Assembly: GCA_004835665.1 (NCBI GenBank)
Contig: RBKR01000018.1
Span: 434,001 to 498,000 of the forward strand
Reading direction: 5' to 3'
Origin: Phoma sp. XZ068
Taxonomy: Eukaryota; Ascomycota; Dothideomycetes; Pleosporales; Didymellaceae
Length of the DNA: 64,000 nt
Positions within the stretch are counted from its first letter, which is position 1. Every line of letters begins with the position of its first letter. The notes beneath the pieces were generated by a model. That model saw nothing but the letters and a program-made list of their open reading frames with translations, ran no database searches and had not been told where the DNA came from. Position numbers and translations under genes: made by a program. Below, piece by piece: positions 46,244 to 55,888 of the stretch.

Positions 46244-49200
46244 TTATTTCAGCCATTCCAGCATTTCCCTCAACACCTTCTGATTGTCGATGTGCATATC
46301 CTTCGCTATCTGTGCCGCAGTCCGCCCTTCATCATCCGTAGCCTCAACATCCGCTCCGGCCTTGACAAGTTCCTCCACTACCCTAACATTCCCATGCTCC
46401 GCGGCAAGATGCAGCGCCGTGCGTTTGTGGATACTACACCGCTCCTCTAAATGCCGCGATTCGGAGTACCAATCCAGCAGCTCGTGCGTGATCCGCCTAT
46501 TGGTCTCGAAGTCAAAATCCGTTATGGATAATGTGTCGCCGAATGTATAATGCAGTCCGTGGGGCACTACTGCGCACATGTGGAGGGCGGACAGTTGACG
46601 GGTGGGTTCGACGATGAAGGTGACAGTATCTGTTGTAACGGTGGTGTGCGATGAGAGTAAGTACCGCAGGGCTGGGATGTAGTGTCGTGCGTTGAGAGCA
46701 ATCATGTGCCCAAGACCTGTCAGTGGGTGTGTGCTTATGAGGAGGGATGAACGTGTGCTGAGAGCGTTGAGGTCGGCGCCATTAGAGAGAAGGAGGTCGG
46801 CGAGTTTGAATGCGTTTTTGCGGACAGCGATATAAAATGGCGATTCGACATCGCAGTTTGGGTCGTGGCGGCCGTCAATGGGAACGCCGGCTTCGAGGAG
46901 ATCGGAGATGAGTGTTAAGTCGTCGGTGTGTGCTTGTTCGGCGAAGATGTGAAGGGCCCCCCAGTTTCGTTTTTCTTGGTCAAAGGGATTACGGGCCATG
47001 GCATGAGAGTCTGCACCGTGCTCGAGGAGTAGCTGAACTATGTTGCGACGATTCCAATGGACAGCGTGAAGTAAAGCTGTTCGGCCGTTCGAGGTGTTTG
47101 GTCTGTTGATATGTTCAATGCCCCATCTCATGTTCAAAATAATCTCAGCAGCTTCGTCCTGTGCTTGGCTGACTGCAAAACCGAGTGGAAGCTCCTGATC
47201 GTCCGTGATAAAGAAGAAGCGGGAAGTCATCTTCTCTTGGAGAAGTTTTAGTGTGGCCTCGAGTCGGGTACGGTACGCTGTTCCATTCCGAATGATCATA
47301 GAAAACCTGTCAGCTCCGTGTATCGCCCACCAAATGATCTTGCTGTAAGGAATGTAATCAAATGGCGGGTCCTCGATCTCTTCGCGTCTTCTCTCAAGAT
47401 GCACTATCATCAGTCGCAGGCATGCAATGTGATGCATCTGAGCCGCCCAGAGCAGCGGAGTTCCATTTAGACTCGGAGAGCGTATTTGAGCATCTGCACC
47501 TACGGATAGTAGGAACGACACTACATCTGGCCGGTTGTGTCTCGCAGCCCAAAGCAGCGGTGTACCTGGCAGCTGGAAGTCGACGTCGATAGTGCTAGGG
47601 AATTCGGAATGCGATATGTTTTGGTTCGTACAGGCATCTACTATCGCGCCGCCGTCTTCTACTAGGCTTCTCCCCATATCAATTACGAGATTCCCAAAGA
47701 ATGATGTCAACCAGTGTAACGGTGATTCCCCATTATGCGCTTGTATGGATGCCAAAGCACCGTGTTGAAGCAATATTTTGACCACTTGGGAATGACCAGA
47801 TCTGGTTGCGCAAAGCAGGGCTGTCTCGCCCTGTGCGTTACGCTGATTGACGTCGACGCGGAGTTCTTCCAAAAGTCGTATGGCCAATTCATCCGCACCA
47901 TTCGCTGCAGCAGCGTGTAGAATATAGTCGCCTCGAGCATTGACACACATAGTTGGAATGTCAGCCCGTGGTCCAAGGTTTCCGATATCGAAATCTTCTT
48001 GTCTGAGTCTGTCGGAGCTCAAGTCGAGAATCCACTGTCCAGGCTGATACCATTCAGCTCCAACACCACCGAAGTAGTATCTCAATCTGGTCCATGTCTC
48101 CTGCGCTTTTTGCGCATCAACAATGGAAAGGTCCTGCAGCGCTATCCGAGAACCATTGATGGCTGCATATTGAAGCAATTGGAGTATAGGGAGGTTGGGC
48201 GGAACATTTCCTCGACATGCCTTGTGTAGCCTGTAGACATACGCTTGTGCCTCGAACCCACTATCGGTCGCTGAACAGACTAAATAGTTTAGTCCCACAT
48301 CCACGTCTACTGGCACACCGTAACCATTGATATAATTTGCGCTCAGTGTGAATAAAGCATTGGCATTGGTCCGATGAGTTAGAGTGTTGACAACGAAACG
48401 CTGAATAGCCGGGTCGAGATCGCGTGTACTTTGCCACGAAAACTTATCAGTCTAAGACGCCAGTCAGTGTTTGCACAAATAGTGATTTGCATGCGCATAC
48501 CTTATATCCGAACGAAGCCCAGTCGACCTTCTTTGGAGGAAGGTGGCGTCGCATGACGTCCACGCCGCTCACTCGATGAACATATGGTGGGTCCTCAGCG
48601 TTCAGGCTAGCCCCGTGCTGAGCCGTTCCCTGGTTGAATGTAACTACCCAGGTAAGCGCTCCTTCGACATTGTATTGGTTGACGTTGTATGGAGGCCTTT
48701 CGATAAGTCTGGTGGTCTTGAATCCCAGACTTGCACCCTCTGGGATTTGGTAGGCCATAGCCTGCGATATTCCCGTCGGGTTTCCGTCCTCGGCAGATGC
48801 AAAGACGGTCTGAAATAATATACAAGACGGTCTTGTATCTGTACCAGTTTCATCGGCACGCTGTAAGGTGTACACTGGCATACCTTCTGGTATAAATGGC
48901 CTGAGTTCCCGACCAGACTTCCCTTCGTGCAGCTGGATGACTATCATTGAGGGACAATTCATGCTTCCGCCGTCTGCTGGAGTATCGTCAGGAATCTGTG
49001 AATAAGGATGATTAGGCTCTTCAGATCGAGCTTCTCCAAATTCCAAGGTCACCGTCTTCTGTGCAACAACTGGCGTCTCCACAAGGTTAAGACCACCCAG
49101 AAGTCTGTAGATCATTTCAGTCAGAATCGTAATATGTTGGAGTCAATCAAGAGCAGTGGATGATCAGAACGCTCTTTGTTTAATGGACTTACGTTGTTAC

Positions 49201-50526
49201 ATCTGTACTTGAGCTCTGTTCCAGTAAGCTAATTGCTGTTGGCAAATCTCGTTCCTCGGGTTGAAGTGACAACGCGGAATTGAGTACGTCTTCAAGAGTG
49301 CTAAAGAAAGGTTGCTGGCGCAACGATGCACAATCAAACCCGGTAAGATGTTCATCAGATACGGGAACTGCAGAAGAGTCGGGGTCCGTTGCCGATACAG
49401 TGTCACATGTCAGGCCTTCACTGTGAACGTCGGCAGGACAATGTCTGGCCATAGAAGCTCCCCAGCAGGGCACCCAATTTTCGAATTTTGAAAGCTTTCG
49501 TACTTCGTCGTCCGCCTTTAGTTGATCCAGTGCCAAATATCTGTCGTCCGAGTGGTAGTGTTTTGGTAACAGCACGCTGAAGGGTTCCCATCCATCAAGT
49601 GCAATAGACCAAACAACCAACCCAAAGGAGTAGATGTCAGTAAATACAAGCTGAGAGACTGGAAGACAGGAATATGACTCCGGAGCACGCCAGGTTCTAG
49701 TCCCACCTAGCATGATACCAACGGAATCCAACGCCTCCTCAACGACGGCAAAGCCAAAATCAGCAAGTTTTGGAATGAGGATCTTTTTTTCGTCGGAGCA
49801 CATAATGATGTTCTCAGGCTTCATATCTCCATGGACGATACCTTCGCTGTGCAGTGCCTGGAGACCGCTCGCAATGCCCAATGCGATCTGTGCTTTCAGC
49901 TCGTTGGACAACGGATCTCCATTGAGTTGCACGTCAGCCAGAGTTCCTTTATCACCGTACTCGACAACCAGAACGGGAAGCTGATGAATAGGATTTGCGT
50001 TATTGCTACCCCATGCAACACCTAGAAGGTTGATGATATTAGCATGGTCGGCTAAGGGAGGATGAAGCAGTGCATGGATCTCAGTCAAGACACTTTGCAG
50101 GGCTCTGCGATCTTGTGGTGTTGACGGCTTCCCGTCGGCCTGAAACTCGATTCTTGGAGACTTGTAAACAACGTACTGCGGTCGTTTCCTGGCTGGAAAC
50201 GGCAGCTTGAGAGTAATGAACTTCCCAAATTCGAAACGATCGATAAGAGTGTCCGGTCCAGCTGGTACAGCCTGTCGGGTGACATTGAATGAAGCGCCAT
50301 GGCCTAGCAATAAGGAAGAATCCACTGCTTCGCTTTGCATGAGCGAAGGAGGAATGTCCAATCTAGTAGCTCGAAGGATTCGGGGGAGTGCTATGACCAG
50401 GTCATTGACCCTAGGTACGTAGTCTTCGGCCGTAATAACAGGTAATGACCTCTCTGTTGTCGAGGTAGATAATGGAGTGGTACTGCTCTGTTCTGCAACG
50501 GATGTTTCAGGACGATTTGAACTCAT
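46244..50526 (-). CDS. Protein kinase with C-terminal ankyrin repeats
   Basis: Three long frames join into one gene: exons 49193-50526, 48501-49104 and 46244-48451, with introns of 88 and 49 bp in consistent phase; about 1381 residues. The N-terminal kinase has loop GHGASFNV at 75-82, the ATP-binding Lys in YKSPR (K122), HGDMKPEN at 232-239 (His-Gly-Asp instead of HRD), DFG at 256-258 and RAPES at 280-284, so it is probably active. Residues about 446-646 match nothing I recognise. The C-terminal 500 residues carry ankyrin repeats, for example TALLCATRSGHSQVVKILLQ, PLLWAARHNRPDVVSFLLS and TALHLAAEHGNVRVVEELVK. Ankyrins usually bind proteins, suggesting a sensor or scaffold role. It is divergent from the HeLo gene. 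If the junctions are wrong it would be two or three genes. Confidence 0.82.
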
Positions 50527-50825
50527 CCTGAATTGCTACTCCCCTCAGAAACTTCGTAAACAGGGAAAGCGGCGACGAAAGTGCTTGTAAACCAATTACG
50601 TGACACTTTGAGAGTTGATTGACAATAAAGAAAGACGACAACAATGCCATAGATGCCTATTGCGAAGCAAACATGAGGTTACAGAATTGGTGCGGTACTG
50701 CGGTACGAAAGTGCGGCTGAAGGTGCGGCTGAGAGTGCGGGGCCGCACACAGTGGCAGGCAAGATCGAAGCATTTCCAACATGTCCAAACTTTTTACATG
50801 AACCACCTCAGAACGTTTATGCATA
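50527..50825. promoter_or_regulatory. Shared divergent promoter of the kinase-ankyrin and HeLo genes
   Basis: A 299-bp segment between two start codons. Five direct TGCGG copies start at 50691, 50699, 50712, 50724 and 50736, and an inverted copy (CCGCA) starts at 50743. CGG triplets are the usual half-sites of fungal Zn2Cys6 regulators, so this may be a co-regulatory element; that is inference. Confidence 0.6.
50691..50748. repeat. TGCGG direct-repeat array with a terminal inverted copy
   Basis: Two adjoining TGCGGTAC units are followed by two copies of GTGCGGCTGA and a final GTGCGG that pairs with CCGCAC as a short inverted repeat. The spacing is 8, 13, 12 and 12 bp. Confidence 0.85.
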
Positions 50826-52583
50826 ATGACTGATCCTTTTAGCACTGCTGCAGGAGCAGTAGGTGTAGTGTCCCTGGCCATCCAGCTCTTAGGCGGCTGT
50901 GTCAAAGGCTTTATTCTCCTCTCCACAGCCCACAACCTTGGGAAGGATGCATCGACCATTGTTTGCATGTTGAATTTGCAAGAGATCCAATTAGTGGAGT
51001 GGGCTCGACGAGCCGGGCTATTGACTGGTAACGGCTCACTGGACCAGCGGCTCGACCCAGCAGCAGTGGAAATGACACTTCAGCAAATAAAGGATCTATT
51101 GCGGAATACCGAAAAGCTCAAGGTCCGCTACAACCTTTCAATTGTGTCGGAAAAACCGAAGGATTATCGTACCTCAGCAACCCAGGACCCCGATGCCTCA
51201 GAGAAGTCGGTCGTTTTCACAAGCGTCTCGGAAGCTACCCGCGAAGATATATTGAAAAGGGCTGGAATGGCACAGGGAAGCAATTTCATAAAGCGCATGT
51301 GGTGGGCTGCTGTCGACAAAGAGAAGATCGAGAATCTTGTTTCAACTATACACTTCTTGATCCGTAATCTTTGGCATCTTCTAACTCCATTGCGAGAAGA
51401 CGATTTGGCGAGATCTCTGGATTCTGTAGTAGCAAACGTCATAAAGATGAATACCGACTTTCAGGAGCTGACTTCCATCAAGGAGTCGCTAGTCGCAATT
51501 CAGGGGAGATTAGACGTCGGGGGACTGGCTAGTACAGCCGAGTTGAAAGCCGTGCAAGTGGCACTCGAACACTACGACAGTTCAGATGATACCGGAATAA
51601 AGGTGGACTTCCCGAAACGACAACACATAGTCGAGAAGCTCGAACGCCTATCGCGCCAGAAACTTGTATCATTTAAACCGACGAAGAAAAACAACACGCG
51701 AGGTATTGCTGTATACGATGGAGAAAGTGTCTTCGTCGAATGGAAGGAAGTGGCCCCAGCCTTACGCAGCAAGGTGCAGCCACGTGCCGAGAACTTGGCT
51801 GCTCTTCTCAGCTTACCCAAGGATGAGACATTCCAATCGCTTATCTGCAAAGGACTGCTTGAAGACGACCAGAAACTGGGGTTTGTGTACCAACTCCCGT
51901 CAGCTAGTCAGCTCCATGGAGAGCCGATGTCGTTACTGGAGCTTTTCTCCACAAAGGGTGGCATCGATCCACCGAGTCTTTCAGATCGCATACGACTTGC
52001 ACTTCGGCTGACGCAAGTGGTGCGAAACTTTCACCGAACAGGCTGGCTGCACAAAGGACTGCGATCAGAAAACGTCCTCTTCTTCAACACAAGTGACGCT
52101 GCCAGTGCGGTCCGCAACACAGACTTCGTCCTCGCGGGTTTCAACTTCTCACGGTTTGGGTCGCCAACCGAGATATCAGAACAGCCATCGGCGGACCCCA
52201 AGCATGACATATACAGACACCCCAGCGCCCTCGGCCAGCCATCAGTGAGCTTTGGTGAACTCATGGACGTGTATTCTCTTGGCACAATTCTCCTTGAGAT
52301 TGCTGAATGGCGGGCGCTGCGTTACCTCGTGGATGCCCAAGTTAATGTGGATGCTGAAAGTGTGCAGCTCGATAAGTTAGCGAGCATTCGAAAGTTCCTT
52401 CTTGATGGTAAAGACAAAGGCACGCCAAAACTGCGATTAAAGATGGGAGATATATATGCGTCAGCATGTTTCCTTTGTCTCAGTGGGAAGCTGGATGGAA
52501 GTGATGCTTCTGCTACAGATGAAGAATCACAGGAGAGCATTTTGGACGAGGTTGTCAAACGGCTACAGAGTTGTCGTGTGTGA
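50826..52583 (+). CDS. HeLo-domain protein with C-terminal pseudokinase-like domain (MLKL-like architecture)
   Basis: An intronless frame of 585 residues. The N-terminus TAAGAVGVVSLAIQLLGGCV, then KGFILLSTAHNLGKDA, is the hallmark of the fungal HeLo (prion-inhibition, HET-S/LopB type) helical domain, extending to about residue 220. HeLo domains are membrane-targeting cell-death effectors related to the four-helix bundle of MLKL. Residues about 285-585 have kinase-like order: a VAIK-like Lys in VFVEWKEV (K307), LHKGLRSENVLF at 408-419 where HRD is HKG, AGF (437-439) in place of DFG, and DVYSLGTILLEIAEW (481-495). Loss of both catalytic aspartates makes it a predicted pseudokinase. No C-terminal amyloid motif is evident. 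It is divergent from a predicted active kinase-ankyrin gene. Confidence 0.85.
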   Translation: MTDPFSTAAGAVGVVSLAIQLLGGCVKGFILLSTAHNLGKDASTIVCMLNLQEIQLVEWARRAGLLTGNGSLDQRLDPAAVEMTLQQIKDLLRNTEKLKVRYNLSIVSEKPKDYRTSATQDPDASEKSVVFTSVSEATREDILKRAGMAQGSNFIKRMWWAAVDKEKIENLVSTIHFLIRNLWHLLTPLREDDLARSLDSVVANVIKMNTDFQELTSIKESLVAIQGRLDVGGLASTAELKAVQVALEHYDSSDDTGIKVDFPKRQHIVEKLERLSRQKLVSFKPTKKNNTRGIAVYDGESVFVEWKEVAPALRSKVQPRAENLAALLSLPKDETFQSLICKGLLEDDQKLGFVYQLPSASQLHGEPMSLLELFSTKGGIDPPSLSDRIRLALRLTQVVRNFHRTGWLHKGLRSENVLFFNTSDAASAVRNTDFVLAGFNFSRFGSPTEISEQPSADPKHDIYRHPSALGQPSVSFGELMDVYSLGTILLEIAEWRALRYLVDAQVNVDAESVQLDKLASIRKFLLDGKDKGTPKLRLKMGDIYASACFLCLSGKLDGSDASATDEESQESILDEVVKRLQSCRV

Positions 52584-52930
52584 ATATGGTGGTACTGATT
52601 GTATGAATGCGTTACGTTGGAAGTCCATGCTAAGATCGCGCGATGTCAAACTCTCAATGATCAAGGCAGTGTTCTCCCTTCTCACATGCAATTTAGGTGG
52701 CCTATTCTCTAGTATTGTTTTAAATGCACGATGTGTTTTAAATAATGTATGGTCTCGATGCGAGCGATACGTTTCGTGGGATCTGAGACATAAGCGCACC
52801 TATATTTAGTGCTACCTCACGAAAGTAAAGATAGCATCAGTACCATGAATTTAGGTCGAACTTCGCATTCAATTACTAGAAGAGAGATATTCGCCTTGGA
52901 CGAGTGAAAACTCCTTTTGAAAACATCATG

Positions 52931-52983
52931 CCACCCTCCGGGCGATTCATTGTCCGCTCCGCTCCACTCCGCTCCACCCTCCG
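52931..52983. repeat. CCACCCTCCG direct repeats flanking CGCTCC repeats
   Basis: CCACCCTCCG occurs at 52931-52940 and again at 52974-52983. Between them are three copies of a CCGCTCC-type element. Confidence 0.8.
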
Positions 52984-53486
52984 AGCTGCAGAGGGATGTT
53001 CCCGGATGATCCGTGAATCTTGCTCATTACACATTATGCCATAGAAGGCCCGGAGAAACCGAATTCACGGAGACGAAGCGGGTAGGCTAAGGTTGATGTG
53101 CACCTTCTAGTCGGGATGGCCGGGTAACCTAAATTACACCACAAGACATCGCAACGATGAGCCTGAAGATACATCGAAGTGATTTGAAAACAGCCCATAT
53201 CTTTTTTAAGTCATACAGTATCGCATAGATGTCTTCTGGCTTCACCAGATTGAATCATTTCCTGGTGAAAGGAAGCTTGCGGATACAGAAGTACGAGATG
53301 GTACGACGCGGTACGAAGCGAGTGAAGATTCTAAACAACACTCCAGCTGTGCATTCTATTGAGCAAAATAATCTACAGAATTGAGCAACGTCCGTCATCC
53401 CGACCCACGCAGTGCGGGTTGGTCAGTGACCGCCAGTGTTGTGCTTGATATTTGCGTGACGTAGTTTAATCTTTGCTCACAAGTGC

Positions 53487-53669
53487 CTAACGTCCGCTTG
53501 ATGAGCCGGAGCTTGTCGAGGTCGGTGCATTTGATGAGCTAGTAGAAGTGCTTGAAGTACTCGTTGTTGATCCTGTTGTCTGCGGTTGGGATGTGGACAT
53601 TTGAGTTTCACCAGAGGAAGGCGCACCTGAAACCTGAAAAGGTGCGAAGCGAATTGGCGTGAAAGACAT
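53487..53669 (-). CDS. Doubtful small Ser/Thr-rich ORF
   Basis: A 60-codon frame with an ATG start. The second half is almost only Ser, Thr, Gly, Pro and Asn, ending SSGSSSGR. Such compositions occur at the C-termini of secreted or wall-linked fungal proteins, so this may be the last exon of a longer or decayed gene, or chance low complexity. No signal peptide is present. Confidence 0.2.
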   Translation of the reverse strand: MSFTPIRFAPFQVSGAPSSGETQMSTSQPQTTGSTTSTSSTSTSSSNAPTSTSSGSSSGR

Positions 53670-55888
53670 GCTGGTCGAGAAGTAGGAGGCTTTTAAGAGG
53701 ATTCTCGTGATTTTGAATTTGAGACTGTAATGGACACACTATGTAACTTGAAACTCTGCAGTTCGACAATCGTAGTGCTGGTCAACACCATATTATAGCC
53801 CGCTGATGCCAACGCAATTTCGCATACTTCGCGTTGAAAGCGAGTATGGACAGCCGTAGAGACATAAGATGAAGCCACATACATAAGAGCGTCCCCGGTG
53901 ACTCCATTGAGAGACGTGGAAACGTGTCTGCCTTATGCGCGATCTTCAGGCACACCTAAGTTTAGCTGTATCCGCGCGCTGGCACATGACTTCGTGTCGC
54001 GTTCCTCGTACCACGCTATCTTTGGACGAACTGCGGTTCGGCAAGCTACCTTAGAGCGACAACGATTTTTCGGATCGGAGTAAGCATTCAGCCCTGTCCG
54101 CCTACCACAACAACGGTACGGTAATAAACAGTCTGGACATCTTGAGAGCTGTTGAGCAGATATGATGATGTCTGCATAGATAGCGGAAGTTTTCGTATAG
54201 TTCAAAAGTATTGTGAAGGCTTCGGCTGCAACGTTGTCATTGGTTTCGACGTAAGTAGCCGAGAGCGGGTATGGCGCAGTCCTGAAAGTCAAAGTAACTG
54301 CAGTAGAAACGGTGGCGAGGATACATGGCACACGGGTGCGACAGGGCAAGGCATACTTTGCAAGTTCGCGATGTGTACTGGTGGCTGAAGTTACATGTTG
54401 TGGTTTAGTAAATGTTGACCGGAGCACAGTCATGCGAAGTGCACAGTCCCTGCCTGGGAAAACCGCGGCAATAAGCTCGTCGTGCAAGCCGCGGACGCCG
54501 AAGCAACGCGAGCCAGTTACAGCCACTGTCGCGCAGACCAGTCAACTGGATGAAAGTTGCTGCAAGGGCGATAATTGCTTTTTGAAAACTCGGCCCGCAG
54601 CCACCAATTGACCATGTATTGCACACAGTGTGCTGTAGTGGCTATGCAAGGTTTGTTCGAAAGTCAAGAAGAAGCAGCGAGCCAAGGCTTCCGATATCAG
54701 CGCTGGCCGTTGCGTTCGGGGAGCGGGCGAATTCATCTATGGAAATGACTCATTGGGTATAAACTCATCCGTGTGCGCCCTTCTCCTGGGAGGATTGGAG
54801 GATTGTGGGATCTGTCTTTGGGACGCGCGCCTTGCATGAGTGAAAATGAGTCGAATCAACGGCGGCATCTGTTAGTCCCGCTTGAAAGCGAAAGTACCGG
54901 TGGCGGTGCCGAACGCCAAGTAAACTTTTCGATAAGTTTCAGGCCTCTTGAAACCAGAATGTCGGGGTTTCAAAGCGCGAACGGCGAAAGGCGAAGTAAT
55001 ATGTCGGTAAAGGGGCAACTCTCGAGTCTAGATTGCTGCATCTTGCTTATGATTCTCCACCCTACACCTTGGAACATTGCCTGAAAGAAGGAAAGAGCAA
55101 TCAACATAAGCACATGAATCAGCCCCTTCGATTTCTTGGCGCTAGCGGAGTTAGCCTGACTCGAAAGGATCACTTTCTGACAAAGCCATTGTGGAGCCTG
55201 GTGGATACCTGTACTGCAGCATCAGCCTTACACGTGCGGAAGAGCCGTCTGTAGTTCCTTCCAGAAGTTTGTTCAGGTGGCTGCCGAAGCTGCATCGTGA
55301 GACGAATTCAATGATTCGCACCGTACCATAATGTGTTCGTGACCACGAAGATCGCTAACAGACTTAACGACGTCACAGGTGTGTTTGCCGAAACGCACTT
55401 CCTGGTAGGCAGCCGCTAGGGCAAGGGTCCCGGACATGACTCCATAGTGTAGTATGTGCATTGCTGCGATCACGGTGAGTCGATCACCGCCCTTTTTCTT
55501 TTTGACGCTGGTCGAGTCTCCGTCCAAAGTAGTCCGCTTAAGAAATGACAGACCCCACACCACGCCGCGGTTTTGAATGTGCAACTTCGCTTATGGAATG
55601 CCTAGCCGTTGAGGACGACATCTTAACGCGAAGTAACCTCCTTGAGGCGTTGCGGGCCCACCAGAATCCTTTCTTAGCTTGCGCGGAGATAAGACCCATC
55701 GTGCTTCCCTCCCCGTTTTTTTATTTTAACAACAAACCTCCCGGGCTGTTTGCCTTCCTCTCTTGTTGCCATTTCCTTCCTTTATACGTTCCTTAATACT
55801 AGTCCTTTAATTGATGCGCCGCAGCGTGGAAACACGTTCCCCTGCAAACATCTTTCGGCATACCGGCAAGGTGCCCTGCGTCAGCACC

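Larger units (their letters stand above)
52584..55888. other. Gene-poor region between the HeLo gene and the ABC transporter
   Basis: About 3.3 kb without a gene that I can support. The best minus-strand frames (53487-53669, Ser/Thr-rich; 53693-53884; 53933-54526) have no recognised domain and no convincing splice sites joining them. A short GC-rich repeat patch occurs at 52931-52983. The last part (about 55600-55888) is pyrimidine-rich and is probably the ABC transporter promoter and leader. The 3' UTR of the HeLo gene is at the left. A degraded gene or lineage-specific secreted protein cannot be excluded. Confidence 0.45.

Noticed and set aside
48447..48500. Independent gene ending at the stop after the middle frame (VCACKS...)
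   Set aside because: These codons are intron sequence: GTATGC donor and CTTAG acceptor restore an open frame into the ankyrin exon.
53933..54526. 197-codon minus-strand frame in the gene-poor region
   Set aside because: No signal peptide, domain or splice continuity; irregular composition, many Cys and Arg codons. It could be decay of a gene but cannot be supported.
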